DNA of 64,000 nucleotides from Cytauxzoon felis (Eukaryota; Apicomplexa; Aconoidasida; Piroplasmida; Theileriidae), in assembly GCA_020283715.1 (NCBI GenBank), contig JAIQCW010000155.1:1-64000 (forward strand). Direction: 5' to 3'. Below the pieces are notes generated by a model that made no database searches, had not been told where the DNA came from, and saw only the letters and a program-made list of their open reading frames with translations. Shown one piece after another: positions 8,974-23,900 of this stretch (positions are counted from its first letter, which is position 1; the number at the start of each line of letters is the position of its first letter). Position numbers and translations under genes: made by a program.

Positions 8974-11900
8974 ATGACGGATGATTATGAGATATTTCGT
9001 TTATTGGTGTATACAAAGTATATAACATTGGGTCGTTGTATGTTTGTAGATGATATAGATGAATTGAAGGAGTTTTTGATATTACAAGGATCATATAGAA
9101 CTATATGTAGAGCACAATCTAGGATATATAGAAATAAAAGTGAAGATGTAAATGAATTATATAAAGAATATGATAATTTATCAGAATTATTAAGTAATTT
9201 TGGTATATTTCCAAATACAGATGATGAAAGTACCGGTAGTAGAGATCGTTTAAATATTATTAATGATAATATATTAACTTTAGATATTAAAAGTGATGGT
9301 GGGAAGAAGGATGGAGGAAGGAAGAGTGATGGTGGAAGTAAGGATGGTAGTAATAGTAACATCAATAATAGCATCAGTAATAACATCAGTATCAACAATA
9401 TGGATCGTATATCATTAGAAAAGATAATGAGTAGATACAACACCTCTTCTTCCTTCGATAAAGATAAGATAAATGAAATATTTTTATATAATCATCCATT
9501 AGATGATAATAATAATATAATAATTAAAGATTTAAATAAACCAACATGTATAAATATATTTAATACATTAACATTAGGTGATTTATTACCTGATATAGGT
9601 ACAATTAGTAATGAAATTATGAGATATCGTTTAGAATATAAATCAAGATTATTATTATTGAATGACACTACAACAACAACAACTACAACTACTACAGCAA
9701 CAACAGCAGCAGCAGCAACTACAACAACAACTACTACAACTACTACAGCAACAACAGCAGCAGCAGCAACTACAACAACAACATCTTCTTCTAATAATTT
9801 ATCATATTTAAATATAAATAATATAGAATCATCAAATTATCATTTATTATTTAATAAATTATTAAATAAAATCTATACAAAATTATATAAATTTGATATT
9901 TATACAAATATAAAATTATATAATTTAAATTTAATTAAATTAAATATTATTAATAAAGATATTTATAATATTTTAAAATCATTAATTGATTATATTTTAT
10001 TATTCCCTTGTTATTATGATAAATGGATTAAATTATTATCATTAAATGAATTTAATTATTATAATGAACAATTTTATAATATTAATAGATTATTAGATGT
10101 TATCTTAAATTTCGCCATCAATCATAAATTAAATGATATCATCGATCTAATTATCGATTTCTCATTCTGTCTTGCAATCAGAAATCCTAATGTATGCGAT
10201 ATTTTATATACTTGCCTGAAAATATCCAATGATGTTATACTACCATCATTACTCGAATTCATTGATGAAGACGTGAATGATAATGAACGTCTATATGAAC
10301 GTTATAATGTCATGGAGACTTCTACACCTGATGTCCAATCAAAATCTTCTTCCACCCCACCTGAGGTTACAACCTCTGTTCATCCTGCCGTCAGCTCTTC
10401 TAATTACCTATCCCTAAAGGGTAGAGCCACTCCCAGAGATCGTGGCAGTAGAGAATGTAGTGAAGATGTAACCTCGAGTGGAGAATCCGAGACGATCCAT
10501 GGGAGTCGAGGTGAGGTAAATAAGAAGGCCACCACGGCGAGTGGAAAGGAAGGTGTAGATGGAATGAAGAAGGTAGTGGTTGGACCTCGAGTGGAAGTGG
10601 AATCTGGAAGCGATCTAGGGGAGCTGGAAGGGGAAGTAAATATGAAGGCCACCACGGCGAGTGGAAAGGAAGGTGTAGATGGAATGAAGAAGGTAGTGGT
10701 TGGACCTCGAGTGGAACCCGTAGCTGATCTCAGGGAAGCGAAGGGTGAGGTAAATAGAGGAGGCTGTCTGCAAGACGAAGGAGAAGTTGTAGGTGGAGGT
10801 AGTGATGTAACCTCGAGTGGAAAAAGTGGGGTAACAGAAACTTATGGGGATAAAAAACCTCATAATAATGATAATAAACCCCATAAATCTACTAGTGTTA
10901 TTCAACCCGGAGGAACAGAGAATGGAGGTAAGGACATGACCTCAAGTGGAAGTGGACTACCCGAGAGCGATCTACGGGAGCTTGAGGGGGAACTAAATAG
11001 AAGAGGCACCACGCCTAGTGGAAAGACCTCAGATGTTAATGATAATCATCCTCCTTCGTCGGATAATAATTCTATATGGTTACCTTATTTCCCTACATCA
11101 TATGAGTCTATATGGGACATGCATTATTTATCATTGAATTATCCAGTATTGATAAATTATAATAAGCAGGGTAAGTATGAAAATGTATATACAACGATAC
11201 CGATAATGGGTACATATATAATAAGGATAGATATACAAATGAAGAATGTATTTAATCTTAATAATATATATAATAATAATAATGAATATATATTTAAAAT
11301 TATAATAAAAGGTTATAAAGAATTAATTATATTATCAAATGGACAAATATTAATATTAATAGATGATAAGATTACATTATTTGATTTAGATTATAATAAT
11401 TTATTATATATAGAATTTTTATTTGATAATAATAATATATCAATTTATTTAAATGATTTATCATTTTATAAATTGAATAATGACAATAATAATAATTTAA
11501 TAGAATATAAATTATCTATAGAATATAATAATGATTTAATTAAATTAATACAACATAGTACATTATCACCTACATTACGTAAAGAATTAATTACTAATAA
11601 TATTATGATTGATGCAGCTGACACGGAGGCTGACGCGAATGCGGAAGCGAAGGCGAAGCCGGAGGCGAAGCCGGAGGCGAAGCCGAAGGTTGATGGTGCG
11701 AATGCTGACATTAGTGTTACTAATGCTGCTGATTTTTCTTCTTCTACTGATGCGAATATTACTAATGCTGCTGATTTTTCTTCTACTGATGCGAATATTA
11801 CTAATGCTGCTGATTTTTCTTCTACTGATGCAAATACTACTAATGCTGCTGATTTTTCTTCTTCTACTGATGCGAATATTACTAATGCTGCTGATTTTTC

Positions 11901-14900
11901 TTCTTCTACTGATGCAAATACTACTAATGCTGCTGATTTTTCTTCTACTCCTCCTCCTCCTACACGTCCTCCTCTTCCTCCTTCCCCTCCTCAACTATAT
12001 AATGTATTCAAGAGGCAATTATATATATCAATCATCACATCATCATTACATAATGTCATATCTAGAGTATATAATTCAATTACATTTAATAATAAAAATA
12101 TATATCCATGTACAAAAATATTATTTAAATTTATTAAATTATTATTTAAATTATTAAATTGTACATTAAATATATCAAATATATTAAATAATATAATAAA
12201 TATTAATATTAATATTATTACATTATGGCGTATTATATCAGAAACTATAATATCATTATTATCAACAATTAAAATTATATTATCTATACCATTATATATT
12301 AATAATGATTTACCTATAAATTTTATTGAAATTATATCTAAATGTCTTATTAATTCATTTAAATATAATTGTATATGGATTAATAATAATTATCATCTTA
12401 AATTAGATCTTATTATACTTAAAAATATGATTAATGTCTTTGCATTAAAAATATTATCATCTAATCCTACAATTTCAAAAAATATCTTCTCATTATTATC
12501 ATTAGATATATTATCTGAAATTTTTACATCTATGGTACATACTAATCTCTATTTTACATTCGATCTAGAAATTCTTGCAATTAATAATGCACTTATTAAA
12601 TTAAATGCTAGTGATTGTATCGCTATATTCACTAAAAGAGCCATCTCACATGCTATACTTAAATATTCTAAAAATAAAATTAATAATACCATCATTAATA
12701 GAAATGATAACTATTGGTCGAAATTAATATTTGAATTTCTAGAATATGAAAAAAATTACATCTCAAACTACTCTTATACAACAATCACAAATAATCCAAT
12801 TTGTAATTGCGAACTCGATGCCTCTACCATCTCATTATTAACTCCAAATCTTATCACATGTTTATCTTGCCTCAAAAAATGCTTTAATTTCTGGTCCTCT
12901 ATATCATCACTCAATTATCATCTCAAACAAATGTTCAAAAGCGATATCTACTTCTCTCTACCAAAATCACCACTACTACTCACCAAATTATTACTCAAAC
13001 ATGGTATGATCTTCCTCTGTATCGATGCTACCTCTAATTTAAATAATAATAATAATATCAACCTTAAAAAATACCAATTCGGTGATTGGAAACGGAAAAA
13101 TATACTATCATACAATCCAACCGAGGTCCAATCCAACTCTCTTGGTCCTGCCGTCAGCTCTTCCAATTACCTCCCCGTAAACGGTAATGCCACTCCCGGA
13201 GATCGTGGCGAGGGTTGTGATGGATCATCCATCATGGGAATGATGGAAGATGGTGCTAAGGATATGTTGGATGTAACCTCAAGTGGAAGTGGACTACCCG
13301 TAGCTGATCTCAGGGAAGCGGAGGGGGAAGTAAATAGAGAAGCTGTCTGCAAGACGACCTCAGGTGGAAGTAGGAAGAATAGTGATGTAACCTCGAGTGG
13401 AGTAGATTGGTCATTGAGTGGTTATCAATCGATGTTATATATTCCATCATCATCATCATTGATGAGTGATGATGAGATGTTATTATATTTTAATGTATTA
13501 AAGTGTGATAATATAGAATTTTTTGAGTATATATTGGAGAGATTATTACGATATGATGAGTATATATTAATGATAATAATGGAGAATATAATGGTAATAT
13601 CTAAATATTTTTTAGATGAGTATGGTGTAATATTACATAATTTTATGAATTCATTATCAATAATAGATGTATTATCATATTTTACAGAATTTTTAGAATA
13701 TGAATTAACAATAGAAAATAATAATAAATTAAATAATATATTATTATCATGTATAAATATATTACCATTAATGTTAAAAGTAATAATAAATATATCAAAA
13801 TTAATAAAAAAAATATTCACAATATACAGATTATTATACCCCATTTATGAATTATATAATATTACAATATCATACATTAATAACAATATTTAGTAAATTA
13901 ATAATAAATATATATTATAATTCTAATGAATGTATAAAATTTAATAATAATAATATAATATATGATATAGATATAAATAGATTAAATAATATTAAAGATA
14001 ATAATTGTAAATTACCAAAATGTATAATAAATAATATAAATTATATATTTAATTATAATTATAAAATATGTTATAGTATTAAAAAATTACTTTTATTATT
14101 ACAAGATTTTAAATATGATTATAATAAACAATTATTACAATTTAAATATATTTATGGTATTAATAATTTTATTAATAATATAAATATTAATAATAATTAT
14201 AATTTATTATATATTAAATTAAAATCTAATAATATTTATATATTAAATATTATTAATAATAAATTTATATTCCCATTCCCATCCTATTTTCAACCTATTA
14301 GATTACAATTATTATTATTATTTATACATTTACTCAATCTTAATATCAATAATATTCATATCGCTATCAAAATTGTTAATAATATCATCGTTAAATTACT
14401 CAAAAAAAATTCAATCCATACACCTCATCTTCAATAATCTCAATGATATCGAATATGATGAACTCAGAAGAATCTATCTCAATGATGTACATGATCGATG
14501 CCAATGGATCATCAAACATACACATCCCGGATCATGCTTCAAACCCAAATCTAATCCACCCGAAGTCCAATCCAAATCTTCTTCCACCCCACCTGAAGTC
14601 CAATCATCATCTTCCACTCGCCGTGGTGGCTCTTCCAATTATTCATCTCTAAAGAGTAGAACCACTCCCAGAGATCGTGGTGGTGAGAAGGGTAGTGATG
14701 GTGGTAGAGTTAGTACTAGACCTCGAGTGGAAGTAGAACCTGGAAGCGATCTACGGGAGCTGGAAGGGGAGGTAAATAAGAAGGCTACCACGGCGAGTGG
14801 AAAGGAAGGTGTAGATGGAATGAAGAAGGTAGTGGTTGGACCTCGAGTGGAACCCGTAGCTGATCTCAGGGAAGCGAAGGGTAAGGTAAATAAGAAGGCT

Positions 14901-17900
14901 ACCACGGCGAGTGGAAAGGAAGGTGTAGATGGAATGAAGAAGGTAGTGGTTGGACCTCGAGTGGAACCCGTAGCTGATCTCAGGGAAGCGAAGGGGGAGG
15001 TAAATAGAGAAGCTGACGGCAGGACTGACCTCAAGTGGAGAGGCCGTCTGCAAGACAAGGTAAGGACCTCGGGTGGAGACAAGGTAAGGACTTCGGGTGG
15101 AATGAGGTGTGTTAGGTATAGATCATCATCGGTGATGGATGTTCGTGTGGGTGTTCGTATAAGATCGAATTCTAGTAGGAGTATGAGGTATGAGAGGATG
15201 GAGTATGTTAGGAATGAAGAGTGTGTATATGGTGGTTATGAGATATCGGATATAATACATTTTGTATTGAATGGTCCATCGATAGGTGAGTGTGAGAGGC
15301 AATTGATAAAAGAGAAGGTATCAACATTATGTAAATATGCAATGTTGGGTTGTATTAATGCATTAGTATCGATATTTATAGATATAAAATATACAAGAAC
15401 TAATGATGTAAAATTATTATCAACGGGTATATATAATCCATTAATAGTAGATTTAATGGATAATATGAATTATAATAAATTAATAATTAGTAAAGATTTA
15501 CAAAATACAATTGCATTATATTGGTATATTGTAATAAAGACAATGCGTTCAATAGTATTAAATACATTATCAAATGATATAAATTTACATAATAATATAA
15601 TAATATCATATCAAAAGAGGATATTAGAGACTATATGTGATTGGTATTTAACATGTGGTATAACAAATTTAGATTCTACAAAATATACTAGAGATGTTAC
15701 AAATGCATGGATTAGGATATCATTATCATTTTTTTCATTATTATATTCAACTGGTATAGAACCAATGTGTAATATTAGATATGCATATCCAATATTTCAA
15801 CATATATTATCTATATTACAACCATTACCAATGTCTAAATTAAGAATTGCAATGTCTAGTAATACATGTATATCTACATATACAATTGAAATTGCTGTTG
15901 TTATATTTATTTCTGATAATTTTTCTAAACATTTTAATAATTCTATGGATAATATCTTTCAATGTTATAGGGTACGTAAATATTATATTAAAGATACATT
16001 AAAAATTAATAATGGTACATTATATTTATGGATTAAACGTTCATCTAAATTACCGGAATTTGATACTACTATTGATAATCCTGGTATTGAATTTAAATAT
16101 TTTTGGCATTTTCCTAAAATTGATTCTAAAATCGATTCTAAAAAACCCAATATGCATTTTCAATTATATAATTTTGAAATCCAAATGCCTATTACACCTA
16201 AAGGTACTTGTACATATAGTACTGATAATAATGATATCATCATGTGGAGTATGACTGCACAATATCAAATCATTAATGAAATATCACTTGTTGAAAGAGA
16301 TTCATATACTATGATCTTATATATCAATTTAGGTAATTGTAATGTACCCGTCTATATCTCTACACAAAATATCGTTGTTAATAAAAATAGTGAAATTGAA
16401 TTAGCTCTAGTCAATTATCTAGGTGGTAAATTAGAAATTGAAAGCTTAAATGGTACATGGTCACAAGTCTTGGGATTCACTAGATTTGATGATTTATATT
16501 TAATGAGATGTCATTTTTATCATTTGTTGAAGGTTCTACTCTGGATCTCACTCTCGTCACGACTATATGATGGCAATGGAGGAAGGAAGGGAGTTACAAT
16601 GAACGAAGTGAAGAAGGAAGTTCCAATGACGGAGGTTGTGGAGGTGGAGGGAGTTCCGAACAAAGTGATGGAAGTTCCGATGACGGAAGTTCCGAGTGTA
16701 ACGAGGAATGATGGAATTTCGAGTGTAACGAGGAATGATGGAATTTCGAGTGTAACGAGGAATGAAGTTGAAGGAGGTGTTGGAGGAGGTGTCGGACGAC
16801 GTCTGTCAGCTGAAGATGATACAATGATGAATGGAAATTCATCTCCATCACTTCATTCCTCCTCGCTCCACTCGGACCATCCATCCTCGTTACACTCGGA
16901 ACTTCCGTCATCGGACCATCCATCCTCGTTACACTCGGAACTTCCGTCATCGGACCATCCCTCACTTCGTTCGGATCGTCCTCCTACGTCGGACATACTT
17001 CCTTCATCGCTACGCTCTTTAGGTCCACCTTCATCTCTGATGCATTTATCTTGTTGTTTGATAAAGTTAATTCTATCATCTCTCCGTCGATTATCGGATG
17101 ATTTGCCAAGGTTTAATGAGAATTGTAAGTGTAAGAGTGGTTTGGAGTGTAAAGAGTATGTGAGTATACGTTACTTTTCGAATAATATGGACATGACTTC
17201 ATCTCCAAAGACATTGGATGGATTGATATCTAAGCAGTGTAGTGCATGTTGTTCTAATTTGATTTATAGCCGTGGTGTAGAAAATTATTGGTGTACGGTA
17301 TTGACTAATTTAATTAAGAATATAGATTCGACTAAGCGATATGAGACGGTGTATTATATATTGAATTGTTTATTGACTACTTTTACATTGAGTAGTGAGG
17401 AGATTGATGTATTTTTATCATTACCTCAATTGGGTCCATTATTTTGTGAATTTTTTATATCATGTATTAGGAAATTGGGTCAGGAGTCATTAACGAATTC
17501 TAATTACATAACTGAGATTGATCATGATTATACAGCTGCATTGGCATCTACTACATTGCATGGTATATTTTTATATCGTTGGTTACCTCCATTACAACAT
17601 GCTCCATTGGAGTGTATATATGCTTCGGTGAGGGAGATATTTCATAGTGTGGTGATGAGTAAGGGTTATAAGAAGAATGTATGTAAGGTGATTGATTCTA
17701 ATAATGATCCATTTATAACATTACCTCATTCTGAGCATTTTGTAACGCATAGGGCATCATCAGATTTCGAGGCTGATATAAATGGTAATACATTACATAT
17801 AACAAGGGCTACAAATATGGGTGGAATAGTATTATTTAGGATTCCTACATCTATTGGTACAACAACAACACAGGGTAATGTGAATTTTCTAATATTATCT

Positions 17901-20900
17901 GCTGGTCGTTTTGGTATAACTGTTGCACCTGCTGATTGTATATTTGGTACAGTATCTGATTTATTTGATAGGAATGATGTTGTTGGTTTTATGACATCTA
18001 CATGTCAGCCATTTACAAATGATGTATTTGCTGCAACGATAAATTATAGAGTAAATGATGTATTATCAGCTTATTTTACTGTTGATCAGCAAGAGGATGG
18101 TCAAATATGTTTAAGGACAGAATTATTAATTGCTGGTAATAGTATAGGTTCAGTTTTGGAGGTGATTTATGATCCCATTACACAGAATGATGCTACACGT
18201 AGGATGAGTTTAGCATTTATATTTCAGGATCCATTGACATTAGTACATAATGGTATGACACAGAATGTTGAGAATGTAAATTTTGAACGTCTTGTAACTA
18301 GAGATACACAGAATTCATTTAGAAGTAATACAGCATCAGAGCATTATCCTATAAATACATCAATAGATTTACCACCTGATATAGATGTATCATCATCACA
18401 TCATGAGAGTACATGTTCATCATCTAGGATACAGCCATTATTAACATCAGATGAAGAATTTGTAACAGATGATGAGGATATAAATGTACGTTCATTTTCA
18501 TCATTAGATAATATACAAATATCAGATTGGGATATAAATTATGATATAGTAGAATGTAAAGATGATGGTATATATAAAAATGAGGCATTAAGTTTATGTA
18601 AGGATGATATATGGATGAATATAACAAAGGGTGATAAATGTCTTATAAAATCGGCTATAATATTTGCAGATTCTGTACAAGTATATCAATCAATATTAAT
18701 GGCTAATTTACCATTATTATCTGGATTAAAGAATGAAATTGTATCACAATCATGTAATTCATTTAATAGTTTATATTATTCATTACAAGAAGGACAATTT
18801 AATATTGATGAAATTAGATGTGCATTTAGTTGGTTAGCTGTATTTGGTTGTGATTATGATTCAAATTCATGGAAGGATAAGAAGATATTTACTAGTGATA
18901 AATTAAATTTAATATCAGATTATAGTATACCATGGAATTTAGGATCATCTTCTATAACTAGAGTATGTGTATTTAAATTAGATAATGATCATTGTATTAA
19001 AGTTTTAAAGTCGCTATCATTACTACTTTCTTCACCACATATATCTTCTACTTTATATTATACAGTTAGTAAAGAATCTTCTGCTTCATTTTTATCTGAT
19101 TCACAATTTACTAATAAATCTCTATTGTTGGGTATTGCTACAAAATGTTTATTGACTTGTACTCTAATTGCTAAAGTTATGGCACAGAAGGGTTATTTAT
19201 TGAAGTATGAATCTAAACGTGATCAAAATTATCAATGCATGAAGCAATTGTTTGATGTTGTATATAAATTTATTGAACACTGTAATTTATATGAAGACTT
19301 GAATTTTGATCGTATACGGAAGATTCTCAACCTATTTGGGATATCTGTACCGGAAGGGAAGGACGATGTTCCGACGAAGGAGGAACGTCCGACGAACGAA
19401 GTGAGGAGGGAAGTATCTCCTACGAATGAAATGAGGAGGGATAGCACTGAACGAAGTGAAGTGAGGACGAATATTCCGAGTGGAACGAGGAATGAAGATC
19501 GAGGACGTGTTGGAAGAGGTGTCGGACGACATCTGGAAGTTGGAGGACATCTGTCAGCTGATGATGATACAATGATGAATTTGCATTTATCTCCATCTCT
19601 TCATTCCTCATCCTCCTCCTTCATCAATCCATCATCGCTTCGCTCGGAATTTCCTTCATCTTCATTTCATTCGGATCGTCCCTCACTTCACTTGGAACTT
19701 ACCTCAATTCATTCAGATCTTCGTCCTTCCCAACTGCGTTCAGATCGTCACTCACTTCGTTCAGAACTTCCCTCCTCATTTCATTCGGATCGTCGTCCCT
19801 CGCTTCACTCGGATCGTCCCTCACTACGTTCGGAACTTCCTCCTTCGGATAAACCTTCATTAATATCAATTGATGATTTATGGATGATGGTATACAAGAG
19901 TGTATTGACCTCCAGTATATCATTAAATCGTGTGAATATAGGTTTTGAATCTTCTCCAAAATCACTGGAAGATCTTCAACATAATACAAGGATGTTTTCA
20001 ACATGTGATTATACATACCATTGTGGTAGTAGGATACCTACATTTCGTCGTCATATAATGAGGAGATCTTTATACTATAAATTAACAAAACATGATATTT
20101 ATGATCTTTTATCCACTTTATTACTATTAAGTCCACAATTTTTTATAGATTATATTAAAGATGGTAAAGTTGTTGAAATTGTTAGATTATTCCGCTGCTC
20201 TATCGTACATTATACCAAATCCTATGATTTCAACGCAATTGATTATTGGAATTGGACAAATGCTTCATCATTCAATAATGATTTAAAACATAGACTTGAT
20301 CTATACTCCAAAATCGTCGATCCATCCTATGGATGGCAAAGACTTATCTATAACTTTAATCAAGATAATATATCTCAACACGAGGTTACAACATCCTCGC
20401 ATTCTCCTGCAGAGAGCTCTCCACCTGAGGTTACCTCTAACAACGGTCCAACCTCTCTTCGTCTTGCAGACAGCTCTTCCAATTACCTATCCCTGAAGGG
20501 TAATGCCACTCCCAGAGATCGTGGCGAAATACCTGGAAGCGATCTACGGGAGCTGGAAGGGGAACTAAATAGAGGAGGCTGTCTGCAAGACGAAGATAAG
20601 GTTGTAACCTCAAGTGGAATGAAGTGTAGTACTGGACCTCGAGTGGAACCCGCAGCTGATCTCAGGGAAGCGGAGGGTAAGGTAAATAAGAGAGCCACCA
20701 CGGCAGTGGGAAGTGTAGATGGAGTTAGTACTGGACCTCGAGTGGAACCCGAGAGCGATCTATGGGAGTTTGAGGGGGAGGTAAATAGAGAAGCTGTCTG
20801 CAAGACGAAGAGAGGTGGAAAAGAGAGTAGTACTGACTTCAGGTGGATGACATCGAGTGGATTATGTATAAATGATATATTGGAAATATATTATACAGAG

Positions 20901-23900
20901 TTTGTATTTAGTTTTATAATGTCATTATATGATAAGAGATATAATAAGTTGATACATAATATACATTGGATATTGGATATGTTTTTAAGGCATCCATTAT
21001 GTCCTATAATGATACGTGAATATTTTTGTACATATAGGACATGGTTAATATTACATACATTAATGTTGAATAGTATAGCATTACCATGTAAATTAGCAAC
21101 AGTAGCATCAAGATTATCAATATATATAATATCAAAATTAAATAAAGAACAATTAAATGAAATGATAAATATAATACATTATTGTGGTACAAGTTCATAT
21201 CATCGTATATTAGCTGTATGTCATTTTTATGGTACATTAGAATTAGATACATTTACTAATTTAGATTTAAAAAGACATGATCATTCAACAAAATTATCTA
21301 CAGCTATTATTATACATCAATTTATATCTACAATGACTATATTATTTGAATATTATCCTAATTTAACATTTAAACCTGATGAATTTACTAATATTGTTAA
21401 TTATTTATATCTTGCTAAAAATAATTATTATTCTATACAATTTATTAAACAAATATTAATGATACCACAATCATTAAATAATATTATTAATATACCCGAA
21501 AAAAATGTTAATACATTTATTACTACTACATTTAATAAATTTAATTATATCTTAATCTCATTCAAATTTAAAGGTAAAAAAAAACGTATCATATTCTCAT
21601 TAGATGAATACTTTACCAAAATCTTTAAAGAATTATATTTTATATCCAAATTCAATACCATACTCTATCCTAATACATACTTTTATCCACAATTCAATAC
21701 CTTCAAAATCAATAAAATCAATCCATCCAATCACTTTATCAAAATTGGATTCATACTTTTACCCGAAAATAATATACACGAGGTCCAATCATCATCTTCC
21801 ACTCGGCGTGGAGCCTCTTCCAATTACTTCCCCGTAAACGGTAATGCCACTCCCGGAGATCGTGGCGAAGGTGGAGGTGGAGTAGAAGGTAGAGATAATA
21901 CTGGACCTCGAGTGGAACCCGAGAGCGATCCACGGGAGCTTGAGGGGGAAGTAAATAAGAAGGCCACCACGGCAGTGGGAAGTGTAGATGGAGTTAGTAC
22001 TGGACCTCGAGTGGAACCCGCAGCTGATCTCAGGGAAGCGGAGGGACAACTAAATAGAGAAGGCTGTCTGCAAGACGAAAAGAGTTCGAATGGACCTCAG
22101 GTGGAAAGCTCTCTGCAAGAGGAAGATGTGGTTATAACTTCAAGTGGAAGTATGGAAGGATTAATGAATGATGATATATTATATTCATCATATGATCCAT
22201 CGATTATAGTAACATCTACATCGGTATATAAGTTATTTAATCAATCTGAGATGATATTGATTGATCGTGATGATGAGATTATATGGAGATGTGATGGTAT
22301 AGATTATGTATATAGAAAGAATGGTCGTGTAATTGATCGTCCATTTATAATGCTTGTATGTGATGAGGATATGGATAATAAATCAGGGGAAGATGGTAAA
22401 TTAAATAATTCTAATTCATTTGATACATACAAGGAGAATATAACTATTGAACAGGTAGTTGATATACGTGCATCTAATTTCTATTATAAAATTGAGCAGC
22501 ATGAAAAAATTTCATGGACTAGGCATGAAAATGTTCTAATATGTAATAAGGTACATCGTTCGGGTATTTCTATATCAAATTTAGAAGATGTTAAAATATC
22601 AAATGAATCTGTTTTATATTTAAATCGTAATAATGAAATTAATAGGATTAATGGAACAACTTATTCACCACAGGCATATGTAAAGAAGAGTTTACCTTTT
22701 ACTGTTGGAATCCATGTTAATGTAGTTGATGGATTTTATTTTGGTATTTCATGGAATAATACTAGAATACTATGGCATAGTAATGGAAATGTACATGTTC
22801 CATTAGAGGCTCCATTTTATCTCTATAGTCATACTGGTGAAATGATAGTTAAGGGTGTACCATATAATAGGGGTGATTATATTGCAATACAATTTGTACC
22901 ATCAATATGCTCATTATTATTCCATTTAAATAACAAGATATCTATGGTTTTAGATTTTAAGAAATTCTATACATGTAGTTATTTGAAATTTAATCCTATC
23001 CAAGATTCTATACATCAATATAAGGATTTACAATCGAATTTGATTGATTGTATAGTATCGGATGATATTAAAACACTTGTGTCTATGATAGATTATATGA
23101 AAATGGAGGGTATAGCTAAATTTATTTTGGAAACACCACAATATGATGATAGAAATAAAGATTGTCTATTATATAATCCTATTTATATAGCATCATCACT
23201 TGGGAAATTAAGTATATTAAAGGAATTCTCACTTGTACCAGGCTTAAATTTTGATGCTACTAGTGGTAATGATTTGGAAACACCTTTGATGGCTGCTGTT
23301 AAAAATTGTCATGTACATACGATATCATATCTTGTTTGTGTTGAATCGGTTGATTTAAATGCAAAGGATGTTTTTGGAAATACTTCAATTTTAAAATCTG
23401 TATCAATTGATCTTAATATTACTCTATTACTTGTCGAACTTGGAGCAGACTTGTATCAAACGAACCATAATGGCATGAATGTTTTAGATTTAATATTCAC
23501 ACTAGGTGATAAATCCGAACGATACTACAAACTCATAAACTACCTGAAGTTGTCGGAAGGGAGGAACGAGGATCTGAAGAGCGTAGCGATGAAGGATCCG
23601 ACGAACGAAGTGAGGAGGGACGAAGTTCCGAGTGAAACGAGGAATGATAGCACTGAACGAAGTGAAGTGATGATGGAATGTCCGAATGAAATGAGGATGG
23701 ATGAAGTTCCCAAGAATAATGTACCAAGGGATGAAGCATCGAAGTATGAAGCAATGAATCTAGTGTCAAATACTGAGGAAATACCGTCCAATACTCATGT
23801 AATGAATCTAGTGTCAAATACTGAGGAAATACCGTCCAATACTCATGTAATGAATCTAGTGTCAAATACTGAGGAAATACCGTCCAATACTCATGTAATG

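Noticed and set aside
11587..11994. Arg/Ser-rich minus-strand reading frame
   Set aside because: Antisense shadow of the NAADFSS tandem repeat in the HECT gene; repeat composition keeps several frames open.
14639..15082. Minus-strand reading frames through family A copies
   Set aside because: GC-rich palindromes are open in several frames; no start context, and the + strand frame is continuous with flanking HECT exons.
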